The notes under the pieces are model-generated. The model was not told where the DNA came from, did no database searches, and saw only the letters and a list, made by a program, of their open reading frames with translations. DNA of 64,000 nt from Paracoccus xiamenensis. GTDB taxonomy: Bacteria; Pseudomonadota; Alphaproteobacteria; Rhodobacterales; Rhodobacteraceae. The DNA is taken from positions 1-64,000 of the forward strand of contig NZ_JAAOHY010000001.1 of assembly GCF_011308835.1 (NCBI RefSeq), in the 5' to 3' direction. Numbering within the stretch: position 1 is the first letter of the stretch; the number at the start of each line of letters is the position of its first letter. Below are positions 52,065 to 63,846 of this stretch, in pieces. A program made the translations under genes and the position numbers.

Positions 52065-53090
52065 CTATGCCTCGCTGCGCCCGAACAAGGATTTGACGCC
52101 GTTGATAAGCGGCACGATGGTCACATTCGACAGTGGCACGATGATGTATTCCGACAGCGGGATCAGCAGCAGCCCCCATACCAGCCCGATGATGCCGTCA
52201 AAGAACGCGGTGACAGCCCAAGATACGAGGCCGGCGAATTGCGGAACCGCCTGCGCGGCAGCCTCTGCCTGATGATGGATCCACTCGTAGGGCGCATGCC
52301 AGCCCATCTCGTGCAGACCGTGGACGATGATATTGCCGCCGACCCAGATCATCGCTGCGGTGCCGACAATGGTCAGGATCTTCATCAGAACCGGCATCAT
52401 CTTGACGATGCCACGGCCAAGCGCGGCGATCGGGCCGGTATTTCGCGCGGCCATGGCAACGCCCACGTCGTCAGCCTTGACGATCAGCGCGACAGAGCCA
52501 TAGACGATCACGGTGATCGCCAAGGCGACGACGAACAGAACGCCCGCTTCCATGCCGTATTTCGCCGCACCGACAAGGGTGCCGCCCGCCATCAGCGCGG
52601 TGACTTCGTTCAGCGCGATGGTCATGATCTCGGCCGACAGGATGAAGTCGGTCTTGATCGCACCGGCGACCTTGGTTTCCTCCAGCTTGGTCGGATCACC
52701 CTTGCCGCCTTCGTAATGGTCATGGGGATCGTCGGGCGGCGAGATCGCGTGATAGACCTTCTCTGCCCCTTCGAAACACAGATACGACCCGCCCAGCATC
52801 AGCAGCGGAGAGATCAGCCAGGGCGCAAAGGCCGACAGCAGCAATGCAATCGGCAGAAGGATCACCACCTTGTTGAAGATCGATCCCTTGGCGATCTTCC
52901 AGATGATCGGCAGCTCGCGCTTGGCGTCGAAGCCGGTCACGTATTTCGGCGTCACGGCCGCGTCGTCGATAACCGCGCCGGCGGCCTTGGCCCCGGCCTT
53001 CGCCGCCATGCCGGTCACATCGTCGATCGAGGCCGCCGCAACCTTGGCGATCCCTGCCACATCGTCCAAAAGGGCGATCAATCCGCTCAT
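52065..53090 (-). CDS. DUF808 (YedI-type) membrane protein
   Basis: A 341-residue membrane protein. Its N-terminus MSGLIALLDDVAGIAKVAAA and AAVTPKYVTGFDAKRELPI are family hallmarks. Several helices follow, including VVILLPIALLLSAFAPWLI, and the middle loop is acidic and His-containing (DDPHDHYEGG). The function is unknown. The ATG at 53090 is chosen by the family start; it is divergent from cobS. Confidence 0.88.
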   Translation of the reverse strand: MSGLIALLDDVAGIAKVAAASIDDVTGMAAKAGAKAAGAVIDDAAVTPKYVTGFDAKRELPIIWKIAKGSIFNKVVILLPIALLLSAFAPWLISPLLMLGGSYLCFEGAEKVYHAISPPDDPHDHYEGGKGDPTKLEETKVAGAIKTDFILSAEIMTIALNEVTALMAGGTLVGAAKYGMEAGVLFVVALAITVIVYGSVALIVKADDVGVAMAARNTGPIAALGRGIVKMMPVLMKILTIVGTAAMIWVGGNIIVHGLHEMGWHAPYEWIHHQAEAAAQAVPQFAGLVSWAVTAFFDGIIGLVWGLLLIPLSEYIIVPLSNVTIVPLINGVKSLFGRSEA

Positions 53091-53215
53091 CCGCGATCCT
53101 TTCCTGTTCCTTTGCATAATACTGCCGGGGCGGGAAGGTTCCAGCCTGCCAATGCTTGCACCGGGCGCGCGAATGCTTCATCACACGGGCGACATTCTGG
53201 GAAAGGGCAAGGGCC

Positions 53216-54196
53216 ATGGCCGATCTGGACGCGAACGCGAAGCCAACCGAGGAAATCGACCTGCGCGAGGTCTTCGGGCTGGACAGCGACATGAAGGTCA
53301 AGGGTTTCGCCGAACGGACCGAGCGCGTGCCAGAGATCGACCCGACCTATAAATTCGATCCGGACACCACTTTGGCGATCCTTGCGGGCTTTGCCTATAA
53401 CCGCCGGGTGATGATCCAGGGCTATCACGGCACCGGCAAATCGACCCATATCGAACAGGTCGCGGCGCGGCTGAACTGGCCCTGCGTCCGGGTGAACCTC
53501 GACAGCCACGTTTCCCGGATCGACCTGATCGGCAAGGATGCGATCAAGCTGGTCGATGGCAAGCAGGTCACGGTCTTCCACGAAGGCATCCTGCCCTGGG
53601 CACTGCGCAACCAGACCGCCATCGTGTTTGACGAATATGATGCCGGCCGCGCTGACGTTATGTTCGTGATCCAGCGCGTGCTGGAAGCCGACGGCAAGCT
53701 GACGCTTCTGGACCAGAACGAGGTCATCACGCCGAACCCATATTTCCGGCTGTTTGCGACTGCGAACACGGTGGGTCTGGGCGACACGACCGGCCTTTAT
53801 CACGGCACCCAGCAGATCAACCAGGGCCAGATGGACCGCTGGTCGCTGGTTTCGACGCTGAACTATCTGTCGCATGATGCCGAGGCCGCAATCGTTCTGG
53901 CCAAGAACCCGAACTATAACAACGAAAAGGGCCGGGCGGTCATCTCCAAGATGGTGACGCTGGCCGACCTGACCCGGACCGCCTTCATGCAGGGCGACCT
54001 GTCGACGGTCATGTCGCCGCGCACGGTGATCAGCTGGGCGCAGAACGCCCGCATCTTCGACAACAATGTCGGCTATGCCTTCCGCCTGACCTTCCTGAAC
54101 AAATGCGACGAGCTGGAACGCCAGACCGTGGCCGAGTTCTATCAGCGCCTGTTCGATGAGGAACTGCCGGAAAGTGCGGCGGCGAAGGCGGGGTGA
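53216..54196 (+). CDS. cobS: Cobaltochelatase subunit CobS
   Basis: A 326-residue AAA+ ATPase of aerobic cobalamin synthesis. With CobT and CobN it inserts cobalt into hydrogenobyrinic acid a,c-diamide. Walker A is GYHGTGKST near residue 69, Walker B is AIVFDEYD, and the arginine/sensor block [19 protein letters not shown] follows. The ATG at 53216 has an AGGG box and gives the known start. Its stop overlaps a small inserted gene by one base. Confidence 0.93.
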   Translation: MADLDANAKPTEEIDLREVFGLDSDMKVKGFAERTERVPEIDPTYKFDPDTTLAILAGFAYNRRVMIQGYHGTGKSTHIEQVAARLNWPCVRVNLDSHVSRIDLIGKDAIKLVDGKQVTVFHEGILPWALRNQTAIVFDEYDAGRADVMFVIQRVLEADGKLTLLDQNEVITPNPYFRLFATANTVGLGDTTGLYHGTQQINQGQMDRWSLVSTLNYLSHDAEAAIVLAKNPNYNNEKGRAVISKMVTLADLTRTAFMQGDLSTVMSPRTVISWAQNARIFDNNVGYAFRLTFLNKCDELERQTVAEFYQRLFDEELPESAAAKAG

Positions 54197-54627
54197 TGCG
54201 GGCTCTGGCCGTCGCGAGCGTTCTTGTCTTTAGCGCCGCAGCGGCGCAGGACGTGCTGCAACGCCTCGACGTCAAAGGGTTTCCCCACTTGGCGGCAACC
54301 CCGGACAGTCTCGCCCGTTGCGCAGGTCTCCACCGCTTCATGGCGGAGAATCGTGTCGAGATTGGCCCGAATGAGCCGAGATTGCTTTTCGACGCAGCCG
54401 CGCCGAATCTCCCTTCAGTCGCTCGGAGCCTGAACGTGATTTCGGAATCTCGCTCTTTCGCGGACATGGTCAGCCAGAGTGAATCGAAATGGGCTACCCC
54501 TTGGTCCGCCAGTGAGGGCGACAGCGAAGGACGAGTCGCATTGCAGTGGTTGATGATAGAGCAATACTATGGCTGCCTCGGAATGATCGACGATCTCATC
54601 GGTGCAGGTAGGCTGGAGGTTCCATGA
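54196..54627 (+). CDS. Exported hypothetical protein between cobS and cobT
   Basis: A 143-residue protein with a short signal (residues 1-18, ending SAAAAQ) and two or three Cys (ARCAG, YYGCLG). No family was recognised. The ATG shares a base with the cobS stop and its TGA overlaps the cobT ATG by four bases. Its codons look less G/C-rich at the third position than those of cobS and cobT, which suggests later insertion. Function in cobalamin synthesis is not expected because the protein is exported. Confidence 0.65.
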   Translation: MRALAVASVLVFSAAAAQDVLQRLDVKGFPHLAATPDSLARCAGLHRFMAENRVEIGPNEPRLLFDAAAPNLPSVARSLNVISESRSFADMVSQSESKWATPWSASEGDSEGRVALQWLMIEQYYGCLGMIDDLIGAGRLEVP

Positions 54628-56492
54628 ACAAGACCGACAACCCCGCCGATCCGTTCAAGAAGGCCCTGACCGAGGCGACGCGCGCGCTGGCGGACGAAGC
54701 CGAGTTGAGCGTGACCTTTACCGCCGATCCCTCGGGGGTGACGGGCGACACGATGCGGCTGCCGCAGGTCTCGCGCCGGATGACCCGCGACGAGATCGTG
54801 CAGGCGCGCGGCACCGCCGATGCGCTGGCGATGCGGCTGCGCCATCACGACCCGGCGACCCACGCGAAATACGCCCCCGCCGGACCGATGGCGCGCGAAA
54901 TCTTCGATGCGGTTGAAACCACCCGCGTCGAGGCGCTTGGCGCGCGCGACATGCCGGGCGCGCTGTCCAATATCGACGCCAAGATGGGGGCCGAGGCCGA
55001 GCGGCGCGGCTATGCTCAAGTCCGCCAGCCCGCCGATGTGCCCCTGGCCGTGGCTGCCGGCTATCTGCTGCGCGAGGCGGCGACGGGGCGGCCGCTGCCC
55101 CCGGCGGCGGCCCATGCGGCCGAATTGTGGCGACCCTTTGTGACCCAGCAAGCAGGTCATGTGCTGGACGCGGCGCGCGAGACGATGGCAGATCAGGCTG
55201 CCTTCGCACGCTTGGCGCGGCAGATGATCTCTGATCTCGGTTACGGCGACCAACTGGGCGAAGACCCGGACGCCGAACCGGAAGACGATGCCAGCGAGGA
55301 AGCCGAACCCGATCCCGAATCCGGCGACAATCAGGCCCGCGATCAGGACGAATCCGAGGATAACGAGGCCTCGCCCGAACGCAGCCAGGAACGCACGCAG
55401 GACGAACGGCAGGCGCAGGTCTCGATGGACGATTCGTCCGAGGAGATGATGTCGGAAGAAGCCGACATGCCCGACAGCGAGATGCCGCAGGAACTGCCGC
55501 CGCCGGTCAGCGATGCCAGCGCCGATTACAAGGTCTATACGCAGGCCTTCGACGAAGAAATCAAGGCCGAGGATCTGGCCGAACCGGCGGAACTTGAACG
55601 GCTGCGTGCCTATCTGGACAAGCAACTGGAACCCCTGCGCGGGGCGGTCAGCAGGCTGGCAAACAAGCTGCAGCGCCGGTTGCAGGCGCAGCAAAGCCGC
55701 AGCTGGGAATTCGACAAGGAAGAAGGCGTGCTGGATGCGGGCCGTCTGGCCCGCGTGGTCGCTAACCCGACGACGCCCCTGTCCTTCAAGATCGAAAAGG
55801 ACACCGAGTTTCGCGACACCGTGGTGACGCTGCTGATCGACAATTCGGGATCCATGCGCGGCCGCCCCATCAGCATCGCCGCCATCTGCGCCGACGTGCT
55901 GGCCCGCACGCTGGAACGCAGCCAGGTCAAGGTCGAAATCCTCGGCTTTACCACTCGCGCCTGGAAGGGCGGCCAAAGCCGCGAGCAGTGGCTGAAGGAC
56001 AACCGCCCGGCGCTGCCGGGCCGGCTGAACGATCTTCGCCACATCATTTACAAGGGCGCGGATGCGCCCTGGCGGCGGGTGCGTCCGAACCTTGGCCTGA
56101 TGATGAAGGAAGGGCTGCTGAAGGAAAACATCGATGGCGAGGCGCTGGAATGGGCGCATCGCCGGCTGGTCAAACGGTCCGAGGCCCGCAAGATCCTGAT
56201 GGTGATTTCCGATGGCGCGCCCGTTGATGACAGCACGCTGTCGGTGAACCCCGCCAACTATCTGGAAAAGCATCTGCGCGACGTGATCGCCATGATCGAA
56301 AAGCGCCGGCAGGTGGAATTGCTGGCCATCGGGATCGGCCATGATGTGACCCGCTATTACGAACGCGCCGTCACGATCACTGATGCCGAACAGCTGGGCG
56401 GGGCGATGACCGAACAGCTGGCCGGCCTGTTCGAGGCCGACCCGCGCCAGCGCGCGCGGGCGATGGGGCGTTCACGCATCGGGGGAAGATAG
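54624..56492 (+). CDS. cobT: Cobaltochelatase subunit CobT
   Basis: A 622-residue protein. The N-terminal helical part is followed by a long acidic linker (about 210-300; [15 protein letters not shown]). The C-terminal von Willebrand-type domain has the MIDAS motif DNSGSM near residue 407 and [13 protein letters not shown]. CobT joins CobS in an ATP-driven complex that loads cobalt by way of CobN, which lies elsewhere. It is coupled to the preceding gene by ATGA. Confidence 0.93.
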   Translation: MNKTDNPADPFKKALTEATRALADEAELSVTFTADPSGVTGDTMRLPQVSRRMTRDEIVQARGTADALAMRLRHHDPATHAKYAPAGPMAREIFDAVETTRVEALGARDMPGALSNIDAKMGAEAERRGYAQVRQPADVPLAVAAGYLLREAATGRPLPPAAAHAAELWRPFVTQQAGHVLDAARETMADQAAFARLARQMISDLGYGDQLGEDPDAEPEDDASEEAEPDPESGDNQARDQDESEDNEASPERSQERTQDERQAQVSMDDSSEEMMSEEADMPDSEMPQELPPPVSDASADYKVYTQAFDEEIKAEDLAEPAELERLRAYLDKQLEPLRGAVSRLANKLQRRLQAQQSRSWEFDKEEGVLDAGRLARVVANPTTPLSFKIEKDTEFRDTVVTLLIDNSGSMRGRPISIAAICADVLARTLERSQVKVEILGFTTRAWKGGQSREQWLKDNRPALPGRLNDLRHIIYKGADAPWRRVRPNLGLMMKEGLLKENIDGEALEWAHRRLVKRSEARKILMVISDGAPVDDSTLSVNPANYLEKHLRDVIAMIEKRRQVELLAIGIGHDVTRYYERAVTITDAEQLGGAMTEQLAGLFEADPRQRARAMGRSRIGGR

Positions 56493-56494
56493 CC

Positions 56495-57370
56495 ATGGCG
56501 GGCAATCCGAACGATCCGGATGAGAACGAGGTTGTGCTGGAAATCTCGGCCGAGGATCTCGCCTCGGCCGATCTGATCGGCCCCAAGATCGCCGCCTTCG
56601 CCCGCCTGCGCGAGGATATCGCGGCGGCCGACTTTGACGGCGGGGCGGTCAGCCTACGCTATCACAGCGGCGGTGAAATGGCGCTGGATGTGTCGGAGCT
56701 TCTGGGCTTTCTGCGGCAGGCCCCGGACGGGCAGGCGGTGATGGACATCCTCGATGATGCGCTGACAGAGCCGTCCGAGGACGAGGGCTATCTGCTGCCG
56801 GTGCTGAAGGGCGCCGACTATATCGAAACCGTGCAGGCACAGCTGCGCGAGGCGGGCGCGCCCGCCGACCAGCCGCTGCCTTTCTGGTATCAGCCGCTGC
56901 GCACCGGGCTGAATGTCGTGCTGATGCACGATACGCCGCAGATGATGCGCTCTGTCTCCGAGGCCGAACTGGCAGGGGCCGGACTGGATCTGGACATGGC
57001 GCGCCAGCAGGCCATGCAGGATCTGGCCCGCTTCTGCCACGAACGCGACCTTCAGGTCGGTTCTATCGACGACAAGCTGTTCCAGTTGCAGCTGGACGGG
57101 AATTACGAGGCAAGCACCTATTTCCTGTCAGGTCTGTGGGACGATATTCAGGACGAATTCGGCGCCCCGCCTGCCGCGCTGTTTGCCGCCCGCAACGTGG
57201 TGATCTATGCCAATAGCGCCGATGCAGAGGCCATGCGCCTGCTGCAGATCGTCGCGGCACCGGGCGATGAAGTTCCCGCCCATGCAATCGCACCGCATCA
57301 GATCCTTTACTGGACCGATGACGGCTGGTCGCTTCTGCCTGCTCAGGACGCGCCGGGCTTGCCTCATTAA
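56495..57370 (+). CDS. Hypothetical protein with DUF1444-like pattern
   Basis: A 291-residue soluble acidic protein. Its middle (LLPVLKGADYIETVQAQL, then LNVVLMHDTPQMMRSVSEAELAGAGLD) resembles the DUF1444 (YtpQ) layout. The match is by eye only. It starts 2 bp after cobT, so it is probably co-transcribed. A role in cobalt insertion is not supported by any motif. Confidence 0.6.
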   Translation: MAGNPNDPDENEVVLEISAEDLASADLIGPKIAAFARLREDIAAADFDGGAVSLRYHSGGEMALDVSELLGFLRQAPDGQAVMDILDDALTEPSEDEGYLLPVLKGADYIETVQAQLREAGAPADQPLPFWYQPLRTGLNVVLMHDTPQMMRSVSEAELAGAGLDLDMARQQAMQDLARFCHERDLQVGSIDDKLFQLQLDGNYEASTYFLSGLWDDIQDEFGAPPAALFAARNVVIYANSADAEAMRLLQIVAAPGDEVPAHAIAPHQILYWTDDGWSLLPAQDAPGLPH

Positions 57371-57384
57371 CCGACAGGAAGACC

Positions 57385-59175
57385 ATGTTTCAGACCTTCA
57401 CCGAAACCTCGGACCCCGCACAACATGCGCCGCGCCTCGCCGCGCTGCGCAAGGCCATGGCGGCAGAAGGGCTGGACGCCTTCATGGTTCCGCGCGCCGA
57501 TGCGCATCAGGGCGAATATGTCGCCGATGCCGATGCGCGCCTGCGCTGGCTGACCGGGTTTTCCGGCAGTGCCGGGCAGGCGATCGTGACCGTCGATCAG
57601 GCGGGTGTTTTCGTCGATGGTCGCTATCGCGTGCAGGTCAAGGCCGAGGTCGACCTGGACCATTTCACCCCCGTCCCCTTCCCCGAGATGAAGCCCGCCG
57701 ACTGGCTGACCGAGGCGCTGCCCGATGGTGGCCGCGTCGGCTTTGATCCGTGGCTGCATACCCATCGCGAGATCGCGGATCTGCGCAAGCGGCTGGAAGT
57801 TGAGGGGATCGCGCTGTTGCCGGTCGCGAACCTTGTCGACCGGGTCTGGACCGACCGGCCGGATGCGCCCGTCGGGCAGGTGCGGCTGCATGATGACGCG
57901 TTGGCGGGCCAGACGGCTGCACAGAAGCGCGCACAGATCGCAGCTGCGTTGGCCAAGGCCGGGCAGGGCGCGGCGGTCATCACGCTGGCCGATTCGCTGG
58001 CATGGCTGCTGAATATTCGCGGGGCCGATCTGCCCCGCAACCCGGTGGTGCTGGGCTTTGCGGTGATTGACGATAGCGGCGCGGTGCAGGTCTTTGCCGA
58101 TCCGGCGAAATTCGACGACGCCGTGCGGCGTCATCTGGGTAACGAAGTTTCTATCATCCACGCCGACGGTTTCCCGGCCGCTCTTGCAACGCTTGACGGT
58201 ACGGTCCGGGTCGATCCTGCCTCGGCACCCGAGGCGGTGTTCCAGATCCTGACCGAACAGGGCACCACTGTCATCGCGGCAGATGACCCGGTGGTGCTGC
58301 CCAAGGCACTGAAAAATTCCGCTGAAATCGACGGTATGCGCGCGGCACACCTGACAGATGGGGCGGTGATGGCGCGGTTTTTGGCTTGGCTGGACAGGAC
58401 CGCGCCGGGCGGGCTGACCGAAATCGACGTGGTCACCAAGTTGGAGGAGCTGCGGCGCGAGGCAGGGATCCTCGACATCAGTTTCGACACCATCGCGGGC
58501 GTCGGTCCGAATGCAGCGCTGCCGCATTACCACGTATCCAAGGACAGCAACCTGCCGCTGGCCAATGGGCAGGTGCTGCTGGTCGATTCGGGCGGGCAAT
58601 ATGCGAATGGCACCACTGACATCACCCGCACCGTGGCCGTGGGTGAGATGGGGCCAGAGGTCCGCGATGCCTTCACCCGCGTGTTGCAGGGCATGATCGG
58701 CCTCTCTCGGCTGCGCTTCCCCAAGGGTGTGGCCGGGCGCGATCTGGATGCGGTGGCGCGCGCGCCGCTGTGGGTTGCCGGGCTGGATTTCGATCACGGC
58801 ACCGGGCACGGCGTCGGCGCCGCGCTTTGCGTCCATGAAGGCCCGGCACGGATCAGCCGCGCGTCAGAGGTGCCGTTACAAACCGGGATGATCCTGTCGA
58901 ACGAACCCGGCTATTACCGCGAGGGTGCCTTCGGCATCCGCATCGAAAACCTGATCGTCATCACCCCGGCAGACAGCCCTGACGGGCGCGAGATGCTGGG
59001 CTTCGAGACGCTGACTTTCGCGCCCATTGACCGGCGCATGATCGTGACAGAGATGCTGTCACCCGCCGAACGCGACTGGCTGAACCGCTATCATGAGGAG
59101 GTCTTCCGCAAGATCGGCCCGCTGGTCGATGCGGAAACCCGGACCTGGCTGCAATCGGCAACAGCCCTGATCTGA
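57385..59175 (+). CDS. Aminopeptidase P family metallopeptidase (M24B)
   Basis: A 596-residue cytoplasmic peptidase, long for the family, with two creatinase-like N-terminal domains and a pita-bread catalytic domain. Expected metal ligands are near Asp400 (LLVDSGG), Asp412 (GTTDITRT), His474 (GTGHGVGAAL), Glu507 (SNEPGYY) and Glu521 (RIENLIV). It removes the first residue from peptides with Pro in position two. It lies 14 bp after the DUF1444-like gene and ends in a strong terminator. Confidence 0.9.
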   Translation: MFQTFTETSDPAQHAPRLAALRKAMAAEGLDAFMVPRADAHQGEYVADADARLRWLTGFSGSAGQAIVTVDQAGVFVDGRYRVQVKAEVDLDHFTPVPFPEMKPADWLTEALPDGGRVGFDPWLHTHREIADLRKRLEVEGIALLPVANLVDRVWTDRPDAPVGQVRLHDDALAGQTAAQKRAQIAAALAKAGQGAAVITLADSLAWLLNIRGADLPRNPVVLGFAVIDDSGAVQVFADPAKFDDAVRRHLGNEVSIIHADGFPAALATLDGTVRVDPASAPEAVFQILTEQGTTVIAADDPVVLPKALKNSAEIDGMRAAHLTDGAVMARFLAWLDRTAPGGLTEIDVVTKLEELRREAGILDISFDTIAGVGPNAALPHYHVSKDSNLPLANGQVLLVDSGGQYANGTTDITRTVAVGEMGPEVRDAFTRVLQGMIGLSRLRFPKGVAGRDLDAVARAPLWVAGLDFDHGTGHGVGAALCVHEGPARISRASEVPLQTGMILSNEPGYYREGAFGIRIENLIVITPADSPDGREMLGFETLTFAPIDRRMIVTEMLSPAERDWLNRYHEEVFRKIGPLVDAETRTWLQSATALI

Positions 59176-59185
59176 TCCTTGGTGA

Positions 59186-59216
59186 ACGCCGCGCCCCGAA
59201 AGGCGCGGCGTTTTTT
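59186..59216 (+). terminator. Intrinsic terminator after the aminopeptidase
   Basis: ACGCCGCGCC (59186-59195) pairs with GGCGCGGCGT (59202-59211), followed by T6 (59211-59216). It ends 3 bp from the stop of the convergent AtoE gene. Confidence 0.9.
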
Positions 59217-59218
59217 AT

Positions 59219-60532
59219 TCAGGCCAGCAGCAGCACCGCGCCGATGATGGCGCCGGTGAACAGCAAGGCCACGACGCAGAAGCCCATAATGTCGCGCGGC
59301 TTCAGTCCTGCGATCCCCAGCATCGGCAGCGCCCAGAACGGCTGCAGCAGGTTCGTCCAGGCATCACCCCAGGCCACGCCCATAATGACCTTGGCGGTAT
59401 CGGCGTTCAGCGCCTGCGCGGCCGGCAGCATGATCGGCGCCTGAACTGCCCATTGTCCGCCGCCCGAGGGCACGAAGATGTTGACGATCCCGGCCGAGAT
59501 GAAGCTCCAGAAGGGCAGGGTCTGCGCGGTAGAGATCGCCACGAACCATTCCGACATTGTCGCCGCCAGCCCCGATCCGGTCATGATCGCCATGATCCCG
59601 GCATAGAAGGGGAATTGCAGCACGATGCCGGCGCCGCCCTTTACGGCCTGTTCCAGCGCTGCCAGCAGGCTGCGCGCGGTGCCATGCAGGACGATGCCGA
59701 CAAACAGGAACATAAAGTTCACCACGTCAAGGTTCAGCCCGCCGCCGCCAAGGAAATAGCTAAGCAGCCAGATCACGCCGGGAATGCCCACGGCCCACAT
59801 CAGGATCCGCGAGTTTTCCAACCGCTCTGCCGGGGTGGCATTGGTGGGCAGGGGCTCGGGGTCGGTATTGCTGCCCAGCTTGGCCGGGTCGACCAGAACG
59901 GTTTCATCCTCGCGCGGGATCATCATGTAGTTGATCAGCGGCAGGGCGACGAAGATCAGCGCCACGATCAGCAGGTTCCACCAGGAAAAGATGGTGGCAG
60001 AGGTCGGTATGATCCCGATCACGCTTTCGGTGAAATGTTCCGGCGTGGCGACCGTCAGCGGAATCGAGCCGGAAATTCCGCCATGCCAGACCACGAAGCC
60101 CGAATAGGCCGAGGCGACAAGCAGCCGGTAATCCACCTTGACCTGCCGGGCGAGTTCGCGCGCGAAGATCGCGCCGACGACCAGGCCAAAACCCCAGTTC
60201 AGCCAACTGGCCGCCAGCGACACCAGCGTCACCAGGATAATCGCGGAACCGGCAGAGGTGGCAAAAGCTGCCAGCCGTTCCAGCATCCGCTTGACCGGTG
60301 GCGAGGTCGCCAGGATGAAGCCCGTGACCAACACCAGCAGCATCTGCATGGCGAAGCTGAGCAGTTTCCAGAAGCCGTCCCCCCACATCGCAATGATGTC
60401 CAGCGGGTTCGAACCTTCGATGCCGATGGCGGCCAGCATGACCACCAGCGTCAGAATCAAGACGAACACGAATGCGTCCGGCAGCCACCGCTCCATCAGG
60501 CGGGTGGCGGGGCGCGACAGGATGCGCAGCAT
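59219..60532 (-). CDS. Short-chain fatty acid transporter (AtoE family)
   Basis: A 437-residue membrane protein with about 11 helices. Conserved AtoE blocks are NWGFGLVVGAIFARELAR, VVWHGGISGSIPLTVATPEH, FVPSGGGQWAVQAPIMLPAA and GVAWGDAWTNLLQPFWALP. AtoE brings in acetoacetate or butyrate-type acids. A GAGGAGG box precedes the ATG at 60532. No ato enzyme genes are beside it. Confidence 0.9.
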   Translation of the reverse strand: MLRILSRPATRLMERWLPDAFVFVLILTLVVMLAAIGIEGSNPLDIIAMWGDGFWKLLSFAMQMLLVLVTGFILATSPPVKRMLERLAAFATSAGSAIILVTLVSLAASWLNWGFGLVVGAIFARELARQVKVDYRLLVASAYSGFVVWHGGISGSIPLTVATPEHFTESVIGIIPTSATIFSWWNLLIVALIFVALPLINYMMIPREDETVLVDPAKLGSNTDPEPLPTNATPAERLENSRILMWAVGIPGVIWLLSYFLGGGGLNLDVVNFMFLFVGIVLHGTARSLLAALEQAVKGGAGIVLQFPFYAGIMAIMTGSGLAATMSEWFVAISTAQTLPFWSFISAGIVNIFVPSGGGQWAVQAPIMLPAAQALNADTAKVIMGVAWGDAWTNLLQPFWALPMLGIAGLKPRDIMGFCVVALLFTGAIIGAVLLLA

Positions 60533-60611
60533 GAATTCCTCCTCATTTTTAATGAAGTTCAGCTTGCTATGCGCGAAACCTAAGGGCAACCTTCGCGTGC
60601 AGCCAAAACTG

Positions 60612-60638
60612 AAAACGCCCGCCGGATGGCGGGCGTTT
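60612..60638 (-). terminator. Terminator of pckA
   Basis: AAACGCCCGCC and GGCGGGCGTTT form a perfect 11-bp stem with a 4-base loop; leftward it runs into TTTTC. It starts 21 bp beyond the pckA stop. Confidence 0.85.
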
Positions 60639-60658
60639 GTCGTCAGTGGAGGATGCGA

Positions 60659-62257
<1,599 letters not shown>

Positions 62258-62346
62258 GGGGAATATCTCCGCTTGGCGAGGACAGGAGCGTCCATATCGG
62301 TCCCTATAACATGGAGATTTTGTGAAAACAGAGGCGTTAACCGCAT

Positions 62347-62378
62347 GTTAGCGAAATCACTCGCGGTTAGCGCAATCA
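62347..62378. promoter_or_regulatory. Direct repeats between pckA and hprK
   Basis: GTTAGCGAAATCA (62347-62359) and GTTAGCGCAATCA (62366-62378) differ at one base and are 19 bp apart, nearly two helical turns. A related GTTAACCGC lies just left. TTAGCG half-sites with a central CG resemble LacI-family operators, and pckA is a common target of central-carbon regulators. The link to a specific regulator is inference. Confidence 0.5.
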
Positions 62379-62434
62379 TGGCGTAGGGGACGCTGAGGCG
62401 ATAGCCGAATCTAGCTGTGACGAAGGGCCAGAAA

Positions 62435-62884
62435 GTGATTCGAACCGAGACGATTCATGCCAGTGCGGTGGCGCTGGAAGGGCGGGGGGTGCTGATCCTT
62501 GGGCCATCGGGATCGGGGAAGTCGTCACTCGCCTTGCAGTTGATCGGTCTGGGTGGTCAGTTGATCGGCGATGACCGGATCGTACTGCATCGCGCCGATG
62601 ATGCGATCGTCGCGTCCGCACCGGCCGCCCTTGATGGGCTGATCGAGGCGCGTGGGATCGGGCTGATCCGCGTGCCCTGCGGCCCTGCGCCCCTTCGGCT
62701 GGTGGTGGACCTGGGCCGGACCGAGCCGGAACGGCTGCCGCCAATCCGCCACACTAGCCTAATGGATATGCCGCTACCCCTTGTTCTTGGACCGTTAACG
62801 GCCCATCTTTCACCGGCGATCTGCCTGTTATTGCGGGGCGGGCGCATCGATCCAGAATCAGATCTGTCACCGGAAACGCGATGA
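62435..62884 (+). CDS. hprK: HPr kinase/phosphorylase, short alphaproteobacterial form
   Basis: A 149-residue protein equal to the C-terminal catalytic domain of HprK; the N-terminal domain of the Firmicutes enzyme is absent, as usual in alphaproteobacteria. Walker A is [15 protein letters not shown], and GDDRIVLHR and [12 protein letters not shown] follow. It would phosphorylate HPr on Ser in the regulatory PTS. GTG at 62435 follows AAGGG; a GTG at 62417 would add six residues. Its TGA overlaps the rapZ ATG. Confidence 0.88.
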   Translation: MIRTETIHASAVALEGRGVLILGPSGSGKSSLALQLIGLGGQLIGDDRIVLHRADDAIVASAPAALDGLIEARGIGLIRVPCGPAPLRLVVDLGRTEPERLPPIRHTSLMDMPLPLVLGPLTAHLSPAICLLLRGGRIDPESDLSPETR

Positions 62885-63846
62885 TTGATATTTCCGCCCA
62901 GCACATGACCACGACAGAGGGCGGCACCGAAGATGTGCAGACCAGGGTGGTGCTGGTTACAGGACCGTCGGGGGCAGGGCGCTCCACGGCGATCAACGTG
63001 CTGGAAGACCTCGGCTATGAGGCCATCGACAACCTGCCTTTGTCGCTGGTCCCCCGACTGCTGGACGGACCATCCCGGCCGGCACCGCTGGCCCTTGGGC
63101 TGGACGTGCGCAACCGGGACTTCTCGGCCTCGGCGGTGATCGAACTGATCGACCGGCTGACCCGCAACCCGCGTTATCAGCCCGAAGTACTGTATCTGGA
63201 TTGCGATTCCACGACGCTGGTGCGTCGCTTCAATGAAACCCGCCGCCGTCATCCGATGGCCGAGGCCGGCGCGCCGCTGGATGGAATTCAGGCTGAAAAG
63301 GACCTGCTGGGGCCGATCAAGGGGCGGGCGGATGTTCTGGTCAATACGTCAGAGATGACGCCCCATGACCTGAAGGCCGAACTGGCGCGGTTTTTCGAAA
63401 CCGTCGCGGCCAACCGGCTGACGGTCTCGGTCCAGAGCTTTTCGTATAAGCGTGGGGTTCCGCGTGGGATCGACATGATGTTCGACTGCCGGTTCCTCGA
63501 CAATCCGCATTGGCACGCCGAGCTGCGTGCACAGGACGGCCGCGATGCGGCCGTTCAGCATTTCGTGCAGGCCGATCCGCGCTTCACGGAATTCTTCGAC
63601 CGGGTGCGCGACCTGATTCTTTTCGTGTTGCCGGCGCATCTGTCCGAAGGCAAAACCCATCTTGCAATCGGATTCGGCTGCACCGGCGGACAACATCGTT
63701 CCGTCACATTGACGGAATTGATGTCGCTGGCGCTTGCCGAACACGGCTGGCAGGTGTCTAAACGCCACAGAGAACTCGAACGCCGCGATGCTGACGCGGC
63801 ACATCATACAGTTTCGGCTTCCACGCTTCAGGGAACGCAGATTTGA
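62881..63846 (+). CDS. rapZ: RapZ/YvcJ-family nucleotide-binding protein
   Basis: A 321-residue protein with an N-terminal P-loop ([18 protein letters not shown]) and [11 protein letters not shown]-terminal RNA-binding domain includes [21 protein letters not shown] and [13 protein letters not shown]. RapZ in E. coli steers the GlmZ small RNA to RNase E; the role in alphaproteobacteria is less clear. An extra 18 residues precede the usual start, so an internal start is possible. It is coupled to both neighbours by 4-bp overlaps. Confidence 0.92.
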   Translation: MIDISAQHMTTTEGGTEDVQTRVVLVTGPSGAGRSTAINVLEDLGYEAIDNLPLSLVPRLLDGPSRPAPLALGLDVRNRDFSASAVIELIDRLTRNPRYQPEVLYLDCDSTTLVRRFNETRRRHPMAEAGAPLDGIQAEKDLLGPIKGRADVLVNTSEMTPHDLKAELARFFETVAANRLTVSVQSFSYKRGVPRGIDMMFDCRFLDNPHWHAELRAQDGRDAAVQHFVQADPRFTEFFDRVRDLILFVLPAHLSEGKTHLAIGFGCTGGQHRSVTLTELMSLALAEHGWQVSKRHRELERRDADAAHHTVSASTLQGTQI

